From the NCBI GenBank assembly GCA_016234595.1, contig JACRBG010000021.1, forward strand, positions 1 through 37,731: a DNA stretch of 37,731 nucleotides. Direction: 5' to 3'. The stretch comes from Chloroflexota bacterium. GTDB taxonomy: Bacteria; Chloroflexota; Anaerolineae; Aggregatilineales; J027. Shown here piece by piece: positions 8,005 to 16,116 of the stretch. The notes below the pieces were generated by a model. It was given only the letters and a program-made list of their open reading frames with translations, was not told where the DNA came from and made no database searches. A program made the position numbers and the translations under genes. Each line of letters starts with the position of its first letter. The stretch's first letter is position 1.

Positions 8005-8744
8005 TGCACCATCTCCTTTTGTTCGGCAAACCACAGAAATGCCTCTTCCAGATTGGCTTTGTTGGCCTGTTTCCGTAGCGATTCCGCTGAGCCTTCCGCC
8101 AATAACTGCCCCCCACGTATAAAACCGAGTCGGTCACAACGTTCGGCCTCATCCATGACATGGCTGGACACGATAATGGTGATGCCCTGCTCGGTTAGGT
8201 GTCGGAAATGTGCCCAAAATTGCGCCCGTAATTGCGGGTCAACCCCAACGGTGGGTTCATCCAGTAGGATAATTTCCGGTTCATGGGCCAGCACCGAGGC
8301 CAGTGATACCCGTTGTCGCATTCCACCCGATAAGGTTCGAATCGGGCTGTCGGCGCGATGGGCCAACTCGACCAATTCCAGCGCGGCTTGGATTTTGGCT
8401 TGGTCACGGCAACCCATCAATCCCGCAAAAAACGCCACATTTTGCCGCACCGTCAAATCATCATAGAGGGCTGAGGCTTGGGTCATATAACCCAATCGCG
8501 ACAAAATGGGTTTAGATGGCATGGCCTCATCTAATACCCATACCTGCCCCTGATCGGGTTTGATTAGGCCGACAATGCTGCGAATCAGGGTGCTTTTGCC
8601 TGCGCCATTTGGCCCCAACACCCCAAAAATCTCGCCGCGTTGGATGGTCAAACTTAAGCCATGCAGGGCGACCACCTTGCCAAATTTCTTATAGACCCCT
8701 TCGATTCTGACGGGTTCGGTTTTTGCAGATTCAGGACTGGTCAT
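8001..8744 (-). CDS. ABC exporter ATP-binding subunit
   Basis: A 247-residue ATPase starting at ATG 8744, with AGGAG upstream. All motifs are intact: Walker A GPNGAGKS (44-51), Q-loop Gln89, signature LSGGM (138-142), Walker B IILLDEPT (158-165) and switch His195 (SSH). C-terminal to this, the AERCDRLGFIRGG stretch matches drug-efflux (DrrA/CcmA-like) ATPases. It overlaps the tetR gene by 14 nt and the permease by 4 nt, forming a tight three-gene operon. It would power the permease encoded at 6901-8004. Substrate unknown. Confidence 0.95.
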   Translation of the reverse strand: MTSPESAKTEPVRIEGVYKKFGKVVALHGLSLTIQRGEIFGVLGPNGAGKSTLIRSIVGLIKPDQGQVWVLDEAMPSKPILSRLGYMTQASALYDDLTVRQNVAFFAGLMGCRDQAKIQAALELVELAHRADSPIRTLSGGMRQRVSLASVLAHEPEIILLDEPTVGVDPQLRAQFWAHFRHLTEQGITIIVSSHVMDEAERCDRLGFIRGGQLLAEGSAESLRKQANKANLEEAFLWFAEQKEMVQ

Positions 8745-9339
8745 CGGATAGCTCCTTTTGTAGACCATTGAGGATGATATTCACCATGTGCGTTTGCCAT
8801 TCCTCTTCGCTAATTACGCCTAATAAAAACGGCGGCATCACATTGCCCGTCATCACATACCCAAAAATCTGCATTGCCATAAACCGCATGATGACTGGGA
8901 AAGGTAAATCTTGGCGTACCCCTTCCAATGTCGTCAGGCGTTCAAAAATACCTGCGATGTGAGCCTGCAATTCAGTAATTAGGGCATGAATATGGGCCGC
9001 TTCAAACTCCAAATAATCAATCATGGCTAATTGGACAAAACTCAGGTGGCGGCGCATATAATCGGTCATATTGCGAAATACCACATCAATAAATTCCGCT
9101 GTTGTGTCTCCCTGTGTCGTCTCCACCAAACGAAAAATCTCCTGATACGGGCTACGATATTCCAACAATCCCTTAAAGATGCTCTCCTTATCGGGAAAAT
9201 GGTTATAGAGCCCCGCTGCCGATTTGTAGCCAGCGGCACTGGCAATATCGCGCATACTGGTGGCGCTGTAGCCTTTTTCTAGGATCAACTTTTCGGCGGC
9301 TTCCAAAATGACAATGGCACTCTCAGCAAATTCAGCCAT
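8731..9339 (-). CDS. TetR-family repressor of the ABC exporter operon
   Basis: A 202-residue regulator. ATG 9339 is used because AAGGGG precedes it and the TetR HTH then sits at the normal place (residues about 25-50: YSATSMRDIASAAGYKSAAG, then LYNHFPDKES). The longer upstream frame would run through the operator. The C-terminal ligand domain is helical and uncharacterised. It heads the operon with the ATPase and permease. A 22-bp perfect palindrome lies 14 nt before its ATG and covers the predicted transcription start, so autorepression relieved by an efflux substrate is the likely logic. Confidence 0.92.
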   Translation of the reverse strand: MAEFAESAIVILEAAEKLILEKGYSATSMRDIASAAGYKSAAGLYNHFPDKESIFKGLLEYRSPYQEIFRLVETTQGDTTAEFIDVVFRNMTDYMRRHLSFVQLAMIDYLEFEAAHIHALITELQAHIAGIFERLTTLEGVRQDLPFPVIMRFMAMQIFGYVMTGNVMPPFLLGVISEEEWQTHMVNIILNGLQKELSDDQS

Positions 9340-9353
9340 AGTTACCCCTTTCG

Positions 9354-9375
9354 TATGAACGAACGTTCGTTCATA
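9354..9375. promoter_or_regulatory. TetR operator, 22-bp perfect palindrome
   Basis: The sequence is perfectly self-complementary about the 9364/9365 axis, with the core GAACGAACGTTCGTTC. This is the GAACGnnCGTTC style of TetR-family operators. It lies between the -10 box and the ATG of the tetR gene, where binding would block initiation or elongation. Confidence 0.85.
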
Positions 9376-9379
9376 TACT

Positions 9380-9408
9380 AAAATACTGCGGTGAAGCCAT
9401 CTTGTCAA
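9380..9408 (-). promoter_or_regulatory. Sigma-70 promoter of the tetR-ABC operon
   Basis: On the minus strand, TTGACA (9403-9408, perfect -35) and TATTTT (9380-9385, -10) are separated by 17 nt. The start point would fall just inside the TetR palindrome. The arrangement fits autoregulation. Confidence 0.7.
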
Positions 9409-9480
9409 GAGGCACAGGAAATTCGCATTTGTTGGGTACAATACGGATGACAACATGGGAGATTAGGGAGGATAATCGTA

Positions 9481-11289
9481 GTGGATAACAACGTAACCTA
9501 TCACATGCTGTTGGCCCTGACCGAGATGGAAAATGCTGGGGCATGGGTCACACTAGCACTCAATATGCTGCCCCCCGGTGGCGAACTGCACCTTATTGGC
9601 CTCGTAACCATTCCCGAAGGCCTTTCCCTTAGCGAAGGTGCGACCCCCGCCCAACAATGGCGCGACACCTTTAGCCTCTTTGCGGCGAGCCATCCTGAAA
9701 TTCATGACGAAGTCAAAGTCCGGGTGGATTATCAGCCGATGGCACGGGTTATGGAAGATTGCGCCAACCATCGTGCTAATTTGCTGCTTGTCCAATGGGG
9801 TGGGGAGGCGACGACAGGGGGCTGGTCAACTGAGACTCTATTGCAACAGACCCCCTGTGATCTCGTTTTGGTGCATGGGGTCTTTTGGCAGACGAGTGGC
9901 CCGGTGCTGCTCAGCTTGCGTGGTGGCCCCAATTTGACCCTCGGTGTCGAGATGGCGAAGACGCTGGCTGAAAATGAATTCATTACGCTGTTTCATGCCG
10001 CCGATAATCCCCGCTATGCCCCCGATTTGCAATTATTGATGAACAGCGCCCCTGAAATTCGACGGGTCATTACCGCGGTTGGGGACGTGGAACGTGGCAT
10101 TAAACGCGAGGCGGCAGGACATCGCGCGATTGTTTTGGGGTCATCTTTCGCTGGCCCAAGCCCATTGGTGCAGCACCTCATCCAGCAATCCAACACCGCT
10201 GTCGTCGTGGTACGCGCCAAACAACAAGAGCCCATTACTTTTCATGCCCCGCGTCGTGGCCTATTTGGTCGTCGCCGCGCCTCGCAACCCCCCGAAAAAC
10301 CACAGGAAGAACTTTCGATACAGGTGGATCGCTGGTTTGCCGAAAATACTTTCCATAGCAACGAATTTGCTGACCTCCAAGCCCTGTTGACCCTTAAAGA
10401 AAAACAAGGGGCCACCATTAGCATCGGCCTGCCTGCCCTTAATGAAGAAGAAACTGTCGGCAAGGTGATTTGTACCCTTAAAAAAGCCCTTATGGAGGAT
10501 TTGCCGTTAGTAGATGAAATTGTCGTAATTGACAGCCTCTCGACTGATAAAACCGTCGAAATTGCCGAGTCGCTGGGTGTGCCCGTCTATAAACACCCTG
10601 AGATTTTGCCGGAGGTGGGCAGCTATCGGGGTAAGGGCGAGGCGCTGTGGAAAAGTCTCTATGTTTTAAAGGGTGATATTGTGGCGTGGATTGATACCGA
10701 CATTACCAATATCCACCCGCGTTTTATTTATGGGATTCTTGGCCCGCTGCTTAAACGACCCGACGTGCAATATGTGAAGGGCTTCTATCAACGGCCTATC
10801 AAGGTGGGCGATCAATTGCAGGCCTATGGCGGGGGGCGGGTGACTGAATTGGTGGCACGCCCATGGTTGAATCTGTTCTATCCCGAACTTTCGGGCATTG
10901 TTCAGCCTCTTTCGGGGGAATATGCGGGTCGTCGCTCCGCCCTAGAGAAAATGCCATTTTTTAGTGGCTATGGGGTTGAAACGGGTCTCCTCTTAGATTT
11001 GTTAAATACCTATGGTTTAGACGGCATCGCCCAAACGGATTTAGAGGAGCGGGTGCATCACAATCAGCCACTGGTCGGCCTTAGTAAAATGTCGTTTGCC
11101 ATCTTGCAGGTGTTTATCATGCGACTGGAAAAGCGTTATGGGGTGCAGTTGTTGGATAAGGCTAACCGCACGATGAAAATGGTTGCCTACGGTCCGGAAC
11201 GTTTTGCCTTGGATGTCGCCGAAATTGGCGATGTTGAGCGCCCACCTATCAACACCCTGCCCACCTATCGGGAAAAATTTGGGATTTAG
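9481..11289 (+). CDS. gpgS: USP-fused glucosyl-3-phosphoglycerate synthase
   Basis: A 602-residue protein from GTG 9481, with GGGAGG upstream. Residues 1-about 245 look like two universal-stress-protein-type alpha/beta units (LLVQWGGEAT and AIVLGSSFAGPS strand-loop regions). A basic linker (FGRRRASQPPEKPQ) leads to a GT81 domain at about 305-600. Visible GT81 landmarks are LPALNEEETV (317-326), the DTD metal motif (D405, D407), GGGRVTEL (450-457), QPLSGEYAGRR and a metal-type His526. GpgS transfers glucose from an NDP-glucose to 3-phosphoglycerate, the first step of glucosylglycerate synthesis. Usual GpgS proteins are about 300-330 residues, so the USP half is an addition. The phosphatase partner is not in the window. 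Confidence 0.9.
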   Translation: MDNNVTYHMLLALTEMENAGAWVTLALNMLPPGGELHLIGLVTIPEGLSLSEGATPAQQWRDTFSLFAASHPEIHDEVKVRVDYQPMARVMEDCANHRANLLLVQWGGEATTGGWSTETLLQQTPCDLVLVHGVFWQTSGPVLLSLRGGPNLTLGVEMAKTLAENEFITLFHAADNPRYAPDLQLLMNSAPEIRRVITAVGDVERGIKREAAGHRAIVLGSSFAGPSPLVQHLIQQSNTAVVVVRAKQQEPITFHAPRRGLFGRRRASQPPEKPQEELSIQVDRWFAENTFHSNEFADLQALLTLKEKQGATISIGLPALNEEETVGKVICTLKKALMEDLPLVDEIVVIDSLSTDKTVEIAESLGVPVYKHPEILPEVGSYRGKGEALWKSLYVLKGDIVAWIDTDITNIHPRFIYGILGPLLKRPDVQYVKGFYQRPIKVGDQLQAYGGGRVTELVARPWLNLFYPELSGIVQPLSGEYAGRRSALEKMPFFSGYGVETGLLLDLLNTYGLDGIAQTDLEERVHHNQPLVGLSKMSFAILQVFIMRLEKRYGVQLLDKANRTMKMVAYGPERFALDVAEIGDVERPPINTLPTYREKFGI

Positions 11290-11300
11290 GAGAGTGAGCC

Positions 11301-12686
11301 ATGTTCAAAATTAGAGGAATTCTTCTTTTCTCACTCATGTGTTTGGGTGTATTTGCCACACCAACAAGTGTTTCGAGCATAGACGACGAATTGCTTTGGT
11401 TTTGGGCTACCACCCCTGATGGGCTTGTCGGTTACTCGTTGGATGGTCAGGTGAATCTCCTATTGGATGATCCTGCACTGGCAACAGGAAATTTTGAGGC
11501 TTGGCGATTATCATCCTCAACTGCCTTAATTAGCGAACATCAGCGACAGAAAATGTATTTAGTAGATACGAAGGCAATGTATCTGCTGGATAACGGTTCC
11601 TATGAGTCTTTTGATCGTCTGGAGCCGCAAATCTATAAACATCCTTACCTCGTTTTGTTCATTAACGCTGGTTATTCATCTGCATTCGTCGTGGATGTAG
11701 ATCAAAAGACAGTGAGTCCTTTATCAGGGCAGATACGTTTCCCTGAAAGTAAACCCGTTATTTTATCCGATGGAAAAACCTTGAGATATTTCAGCTATCT
11801 TGTCTCAGCATCTGATCCCCAAGCCAAAGATGCCCTCTTGGAACGGAATCTACAAACGAATGAGGAAATACTCTTGATTGCCCAAAATACGTTTGATGTA
11901 TTCCGAAGTTGGGATGGAGAACAATGGTGGATCGGGGGGCAATTTAATGGGGATACTCAGATGTTGAATGAAGTATTTACCATTGGAGCTGTAAACCCTG
12001 AGATCACCGAACTTATCAGGAAGAAAATTGCGGTTGTTCGTGATAAATGGGCCATTACTTTTGATCCGCAATGTACATCTGATTGTGAATTCAATATTTT
12101 ATCGCTCACAGGCCAAAATCTATATCATTTCACCCTAGAACGGGCTGGGGCTCAACCACCTTTTGTGAGGGCTGAACTCTCGAACAATAGGTTACTTGTG
12201 TTGGTAGATGAGTACCAAAATGGAACACTATATGTGCTGAATTCTTCTGGCGAGGTAACAGAACTTGGTTTTTTACCCTATGGTGGGATTGACGGAGCAT
12301 TCCATTCAAGCAATGGACGATGGGTTATCACTTCTACAGAGCCGATTGATCCAACTAACTACCAATTATGGGACTTAGAACAGATGGAAATTGTAGGTAA
12401 CTACGCAGCGGATCATTATATTTCCACATATTTCGCCTCAGAGTTCGTACTTACCTATTCTGACTACAGTATCGCCCGCTTGTATGATGCTAGAACGGGA
12501 CAGGAAATCGATTTGTCCCATTACTCTGGTAGATTCTTTCAATTGCTTGACAGCGGCCAGATGCTTTATGAAATCTTGCCAGACAGTGACTTACCAGCAG
12601 GCATTTATTTAGTAGATGTGTTTTCCAACACTACAACTCTCCTTGTGCCAATGGGTCAAGCAATACACATGGAGGAAATTCGGTAG
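11301..12686 (+). CDS. Secreted propeller-like protein, family member 2
   Basis: A 461-residue protein starting at ATG 11301, 11 nt after gpgS with AGGAG between, so it is probably co-transcribed with gpgS. A signal peptide (about 1-25) is followed by LLWFWATTPDGLVGYSLDGQ. It shares the midway GEQWW motif, NGRWVIT, YQLWDLEQ and the closing GIYLVDV strand with the proteins at 5404-6837 and 12815-14203. The gene looks AT-rich compared with gpgS and with its tandem paralogue. It has one CTSDC pair mid-protein (VACP-type in the paralogue), perhaps a small disulfide loop. Probable extracellular beta-propeller; ligand unknown. Confidence 0.8.
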   Translation: MFKIRGILLFSLMCLGVFATPTSVSSIDDELLWFWATTPDGLVGYSLDGQVNLLLDDPALATGNFEAWRLSSSTALISEHQRQKMYLVDTKAMYLLDNGSYESFDRLEPQIYKHPYLVLFINAGYSSAFVVDVDQKTVSPLSGQIRFPESKPVILSDGKTLRYFSYLVSASDPQAKDALLERNLQTNEEILLIAQNTFDVFRSWDGEQWWIGGQFNGDTQMLNEVFTIGAVNPEITELIRKKIAVVRDKWAITFDPQCTSDCEFNILSLTGQNLYHFTLERAGAQPPFVRAELSNNRLLVLVDEYQNGTLYVLNSSGEVTELGFLPYGGIDGAFHSSNGRWVITSTEPIDPTNYQLWDLEQMEIVGNYAADHYISTYFASEFVLTYSDYSIARLYDARTGQEIDLSHYSGRFFQLLDSGQMLYEILPDSDLPAGIYLVDVFSNTTTLLVPMGQAIHMEEIR

Positions 12687-12730
12687 ATCACGGTGTCTCT
12701 GTGCTTGACCTGCCAATTTATTGTAGATGT

Positions 12731-12766
12731 ACCCTGCCTGCCTATCGGGAGAAATTTGGGCAATAG
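12731..12766 (+). pseudogene. Relic of the gpgS 3' end
   Basis: These 36 nt match the last 12 codons of gpgS including its stop (11254-11289) at 30 of 36 positions. They still read TLPAYREKFGQ-stop, against TLPTYREKFGI-stop in gpgS. No other part of gpgS is recognisable upstream. The relic precedes the second propeller gene exactly as the real gpgS end precedes the first. It marks an ancient tandem duplication whose unit joined the gpgS tail to a propeller gene. Confidence 0.8.
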
Positions 12767-12814
12767 GCAACTTATTGGGGTGTTTCACGGTAGTAGATAT
12801 GAGGAGCAATTGCC

Positions 12815-14203
12815 ATGCGAAAACCGATCCTGCCCATTATAACCCTTGCCCTCATGCTGGCTGGGTTTTCTATTTCTACACCCACCCATGCCCAAGAGAA
12901 TGTCACATGGTTTTGGGCCACCACACCGGATGGACTGGTCGCCTATACCCTCGATGGGCAAATCAATCAAGTATTGGCCGATTCCACCTTAAATGAAGCA
13001 CCCCTGCAAGGCACGCGCTTATCATCAGATACCGCCTTACTCTATGATGAAGCGAGTCGAACGGTCTATTTTGCCTCATCCGACACGGTAGCATCGGTAT
13101 CATTAGATGAGCAATTTGATGTTTTTAGCGTGGTGGAATATCGCCCGTCCTATGTCCTATTTACCGGGGCACGCTTATTTCCTGCGGCTGGCATATTAAA
13201 CGTCGAAACCATGCAAATCGCCCCATTGACTGGTTATGTATACCCTATTCTCGACCCATTTGTTTTTGTAGATGACGCTACTCTCCGCTACTTTAGTTAC
13301 AGCGATTCCACTGCGGCGCGTGACACCCCCAGTACTCTGTGGGAGCGTGATTTGGTCACAGGGGCAGAAACGGCGCTGCTAGAGCTTGACTACGCGGCTA
13401 TCCGTGTTTTTCATAGCCAAGACGGTCAGCAGTGGTGGCTGGCTGGCCCACCTGATCGCACTACCCATCAGTATGAATCTATAGCTACCTATGGGGAGGT
13501 CAATCCGGCGACCACCGCTATAATGCAACAACTTGGCTCTCAGATTCGTTTTGATCAGATTGTGACCCTCGATTTTATGTGCGAGGTGGCTTGCCCTATC
13601 ACGATTACACCATTAGCCGGTGGCGAAACCCGCAGCTACACCCTCCCACAATCTAGTTTGAGTTCCCTGCAAATTCTCGCTCGGCTAGACGATGGAACCC
13701 TATTGGTTTACGAATACTCCCAAGCGGAATTGTACCGACTCGACCCGATAGGGGGTCTCACCGACTTAGGCCAGACAAGTTCCCTCTATCTGGGGCGACA
13801 GGCGCTTTTATCCAAGGATGGGCATTGGGGTATTACATTAGGCCAACCTGATGATACCGATGCGAGTACTTTAACCTATCGGCTGTGGAATATGACAACA
13901 GGGCAGTTGGTTTATGAGGCCCCCCTCGACCATTTTGTCACCGCCACCTTTGCCCAAGATACGGTTTTGATCCTCAATGGCCGCTATTTCAGCCTTTACT
14001 ATGCAGATACGCGGTACGATCTAAGTGCTTACGAAAGTTATTTCTTCCAACCACTTGAAAAAGGGCATGTTTTATATCAGTCAACCCCAAATCAAGCCAT
14101 AACCCAAGGCGTCTATTTATACGATGCCGCCGATGACACACTAACCTTAGTGCTGCCAGAGGGTCGAGGGATACCCTTACAAGAATTGATTTCACCTAAT
14201 TGA
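12815..14203 (+). CDS. Secreted propeller-like protein, family member 3
   Basis: A 462-residue protein from ATG 12815, preceded by GAGGAG. A signal peptide (about 1-27, THAQE) is followed by VTWFWATTPDGLVAYTLDGQ, close to the paralogue at 11301. The middle DGQQWWLAGP segment, the MCEVACP cysteine pair, YRLWNMTTGQ and the closing GVYLYDAADD strand keep the family pattern. It is less AT-rich than member 2, so the pair have drifted or have different histories. It lies downstream of a gpgS relic, so it is a duplicate of the gpgS-linked propeller gene. Extracellular; ligand unknown. Confidence 0.8.
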   Translation: MRKPILPIITLALMLAGFSISTPTHAQENVTWFWATTPDGLVAYTLDGQINQVLADSTLNEAPLQGTRLSSDTALLYDEASRTVYFASSDTVASVSLDEQFDVFSVVEYRPSYVLFTGARLFPAAGILNVETMQIAPLTGYVYPILDPFVFVDDATLRYFSYSDSTAARDTPSTLWERDLVTGAETALLELDYAAIRVFHSQDGQQWWLAGPPDRTTHQYESIATYGEVNPATTAIMQQLGSQIRFDQIVTLDFMCEVACPITITPLAGGETRSYTLPQSSLSSLQILARLDDGTLLVYEYSQAELYRLDPIGGLTDLGQTSSLYLGRQALLSKDGHWGITLGQPDDTDASTLTYRLWNMTTGQLVYEAPLDHFVTATFAQDTVLILNGRYFSLYYADTRYDLSAYESYFFQPLEKGHVLYQSTPNQAITQGVYLYDAADDTLTLVLPEGRGIPLQELISPN

Positions 14204-14346
14204 AATAGGGCCGGGGGGTCGTCCTTAGTATTTCATTCGGCAGCAAGGTCAAAAGTGGGTAACATTCAAGAAATAATGTAACGACAAATTTCTCAAAAAG
14301 TTTCTTAAACCGATATTATTTTTGATAAGGATAATTTAATCCCAAT

Positions 14347-14375
14347 TTGAGAAAAGATTAGAAAAAACTTGTTAA
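14347..14375 (+). promoter_or_regulatory. Candidate promoter of the GH13_18 gene, with nearby inverted repeat
   Basis: TTGAGA (14347-14352), a 17-nt A-rich spacer and TGTTAA (14370-14375) form a weak sigma-70-like pair in the AT-rich 210-nt gap. The -35 lies in the right arm of a separated inverted repeat, TTTCTCAAA (14289-14297) and TTTGAGAAA (14346-14354). A regulator bound there would occlude it. Low certainty. Confidence 0.3.
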
Positions 14376-14412
14376 ACTGAGCGGGTTATCCGCCGTAGTA
14401 TCGAGAAAAGCC

Positions 14413-16113
14413 ATGAGCGATACGATTTACAACCATCTCGAATTTTTATATGGCGCTGACCAAGCCGCTGCCGTTTATGATGCGGTTCAGCAATTGATGC
14501 AAGCCGCCCGCATTGCTGTTTCCAAAACACCTGCCCATATGCCGCGTGTCTCCAACCGTGATGTCACCCTGATTACCTATGCCGATAGTTTGCAGCGCCA
14601 AGGCGAACGCCCCCTGCAAACATTGGCGAATTTTGTCGAGCGCCGTCTGCGTGGCTGGATTTCAACGGTTCATATTTTGCCCTTCTACCCCTATTCCTCC
14701 GATGATGGGTTCTCGGTAATGGATTATTACGCGGTTAATCCAGTGGTGGGTGAGTGGGGCGACATTGAGCGCCTTAATCAATCGGTCAAGCTGATGTTTG
14801 ATTTGGTAATTAATCATGCCTCCGCACAAGGGGAGTGGTTTCAACGTTGGCTGGCAAATGACCCCGAATTTGACGGCTTATTTTTGACCGCCGATCCCAA
14901 CGCTAATCTAAACAGTGTCATCCGTCCGCGCACCTCACCGCTCTTAACGCCATTCCAACGGGCCAATGGCGAGACGAGCCACGTCTGGACGACCTTTAGT
15001 GCCGACCAAGTGGATTTTGATTTCGGCAACCCCGGCACGTTTCTAAAAATGCTGGCGGTACTGCTATTTTATTGTGAGCAAGGGGCCCAAGTCATTCGCT
15101 TGGATGCGATTGGCTTTTTGTGGAAACAAATGGGCACTTCCTGTATCCATTTGCCCGAAACCCACGCCGTTGTTCAACTCATGCGGGCGGTGTTGGATGT
15201 CGTCGCGCCAGATGTGGTGTTGATTACCGAAACGAATGTGCCCCATGCTGAAAATGTCTCATATTTTGGCAACGGCATGAACGAAGCCCAATTGGTCTAC
15301 AACTTCACCCTGCCGCCGCTGTTGCTCCACACCATGATTACAGGCAAGACTCATAAATTGATGGAATGGGTCAACACACTCGATGCCCCTTCGACCCGTA
15401 CCACCTTTTTCAACTTCACCGCTTCCCATGACGGCATCGGGGTGCGTCCCGTCGAGGGGATTCTGAATCATGTCGAGATGGACGCGCTGTTGACGCATGT
15501 TGAAGAGCGGGGAGGTCGAATTTCTTATCGCAGCAACCCCGATGGCAGCCGTAGCCCCTATGAACTCAATGTGACCTATTTGGATGCGGTCGTTAGCCCC
15601 TACTTGTCCGAGGAGCTACAAATCCGCCAGTTTATCGCATCGCAGGCTGTTATGCTGGCGTTGGCTGGGGTTCCCGCTGTCTATATCCATAGTTTACTAG
15701 GGTCACATAACGATACTTATGCCGTCGAGCGGCTGGGTTATAATCGCGCCATCAACCGGGCCAAACTCAATAGCGATGTCCTCGAAGCCGAGCTAAAAAA
15801 TCCCGCCTCGTTCCGGGCTAAAATTTTTAGTGGCTATCTCGACCTCATCCGCGCCCGCACGCCGCAACCTGCCTTCCACCCCAATGCCTATCAAGCTGCG
15901 GTGGATTTGGGCAATGAAGGTGTGTTCACTGTGGTACGTGATGTGGGGGGGCAACGGATTGCTGCTATCCACAACTTGACGGCTACCCCCCAGCGCGTCC
16001 GCCTTAAGAATGCCGATGTCAAGTCAGGGCGGTGCTTAAACACGGGGCGGATTGTTGAAGGTGGTCAAACCCAACTCGCACCCTTTGAGGTACTGTGGCT
16101 AGAAGCGGATTAG
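14413..16113 (+). CDS. GH13_18 phosphorylase, probably glucosylglycerate phosphorylase
   Basis: A 566-residue GH13 enzyme of the sucrose-phosphorylase subfamily. Seen: HILPFYPYSSDDGFSVMDY and DLVINHAS (region I), RLDAIGFLWKQMGTSC (region II, nucleophile D231), ITETNVPH (acid/base E273) and FTASHDGIG (region IV, D340). GH13_18 members phosphorolyse alpha-glucosides with retention, giving Glc-1-P. The length and the LYNHLEFLYG-type N-terminus fit the glucosylglycerate-phosphorylase branch (YcjM-like) better than short sucrose phosphorylases (about 490-500 residues). The gpgS and GH63 genes nearby favour glucosylglycerate plus phosphate to Glc-1-P plus D-glycerate. Sucrose or glucosylglycerol activity cannot be excluded. 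The kinase gene follows after 3 nt. Confidence 0.85.
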   Translation: MSDTIYNHLEFLYGADQAAAVYDAVQQLMQAARIAVSKTPAHMPRVSNRDVTLITYADSLQRQGERPLQTLANFVERRLRGWISTVHILPFYPYSSDDGFSVMDYYAVNPVVGEWGDIERLNQSVKLMFDLVINHASAQGEWFQRWLANDPEFDGLFLTADPNANLNSVIRPRTSPLLTPFQRANGETSHVWTTFSADQVDFDFGNPGTFLKMLAVLLFYCEQGAQVIRLDAIGFLWKQMGTSCIHLPETHAVVQLMRAVLDVVAPDVVLITETNVPHAENVSYFGNGMNEAQLVYNFTLPPLLLHTMITGKTHKLMEWVNTLDAPSTRTTFFNFTASHDGIGVRPVEGILNHVEMDALLTHVEERGGRISYRSNPDGSRSPYELNVTYLDAVVSPYLSEELQIRQFIASQAVMLALAGVPAVYIHSLLGSHNDTYAVERLGYNRAINRAKLNSDVLEAELKNPASFRAKIFSGYLDLIRARTPQPAFHPNAYQAAVDLGNEGVFTVVRDVGGQRIAAIHNLTATPQRVRLKNADVKSGRCLNTGRIVEGGQTQLAPFEVLWLEAD

Positions 16114-16116
16114 AGG

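Noticed and set aside
9340-9456. N-terminal extension of the TetR gene
   Set aside because: It would read through the operator and promoter, lacks an SD and displaces the HTH from its normal N-terminal position.
14413-16113. Ordinary sucrose phosphorylase
   Set aside because: Not excluded by motifs, but length and the neighbouring gpgS and GH63 genes favour a glucosylglycerate phosphorylase; no sucrose genes are nearby.
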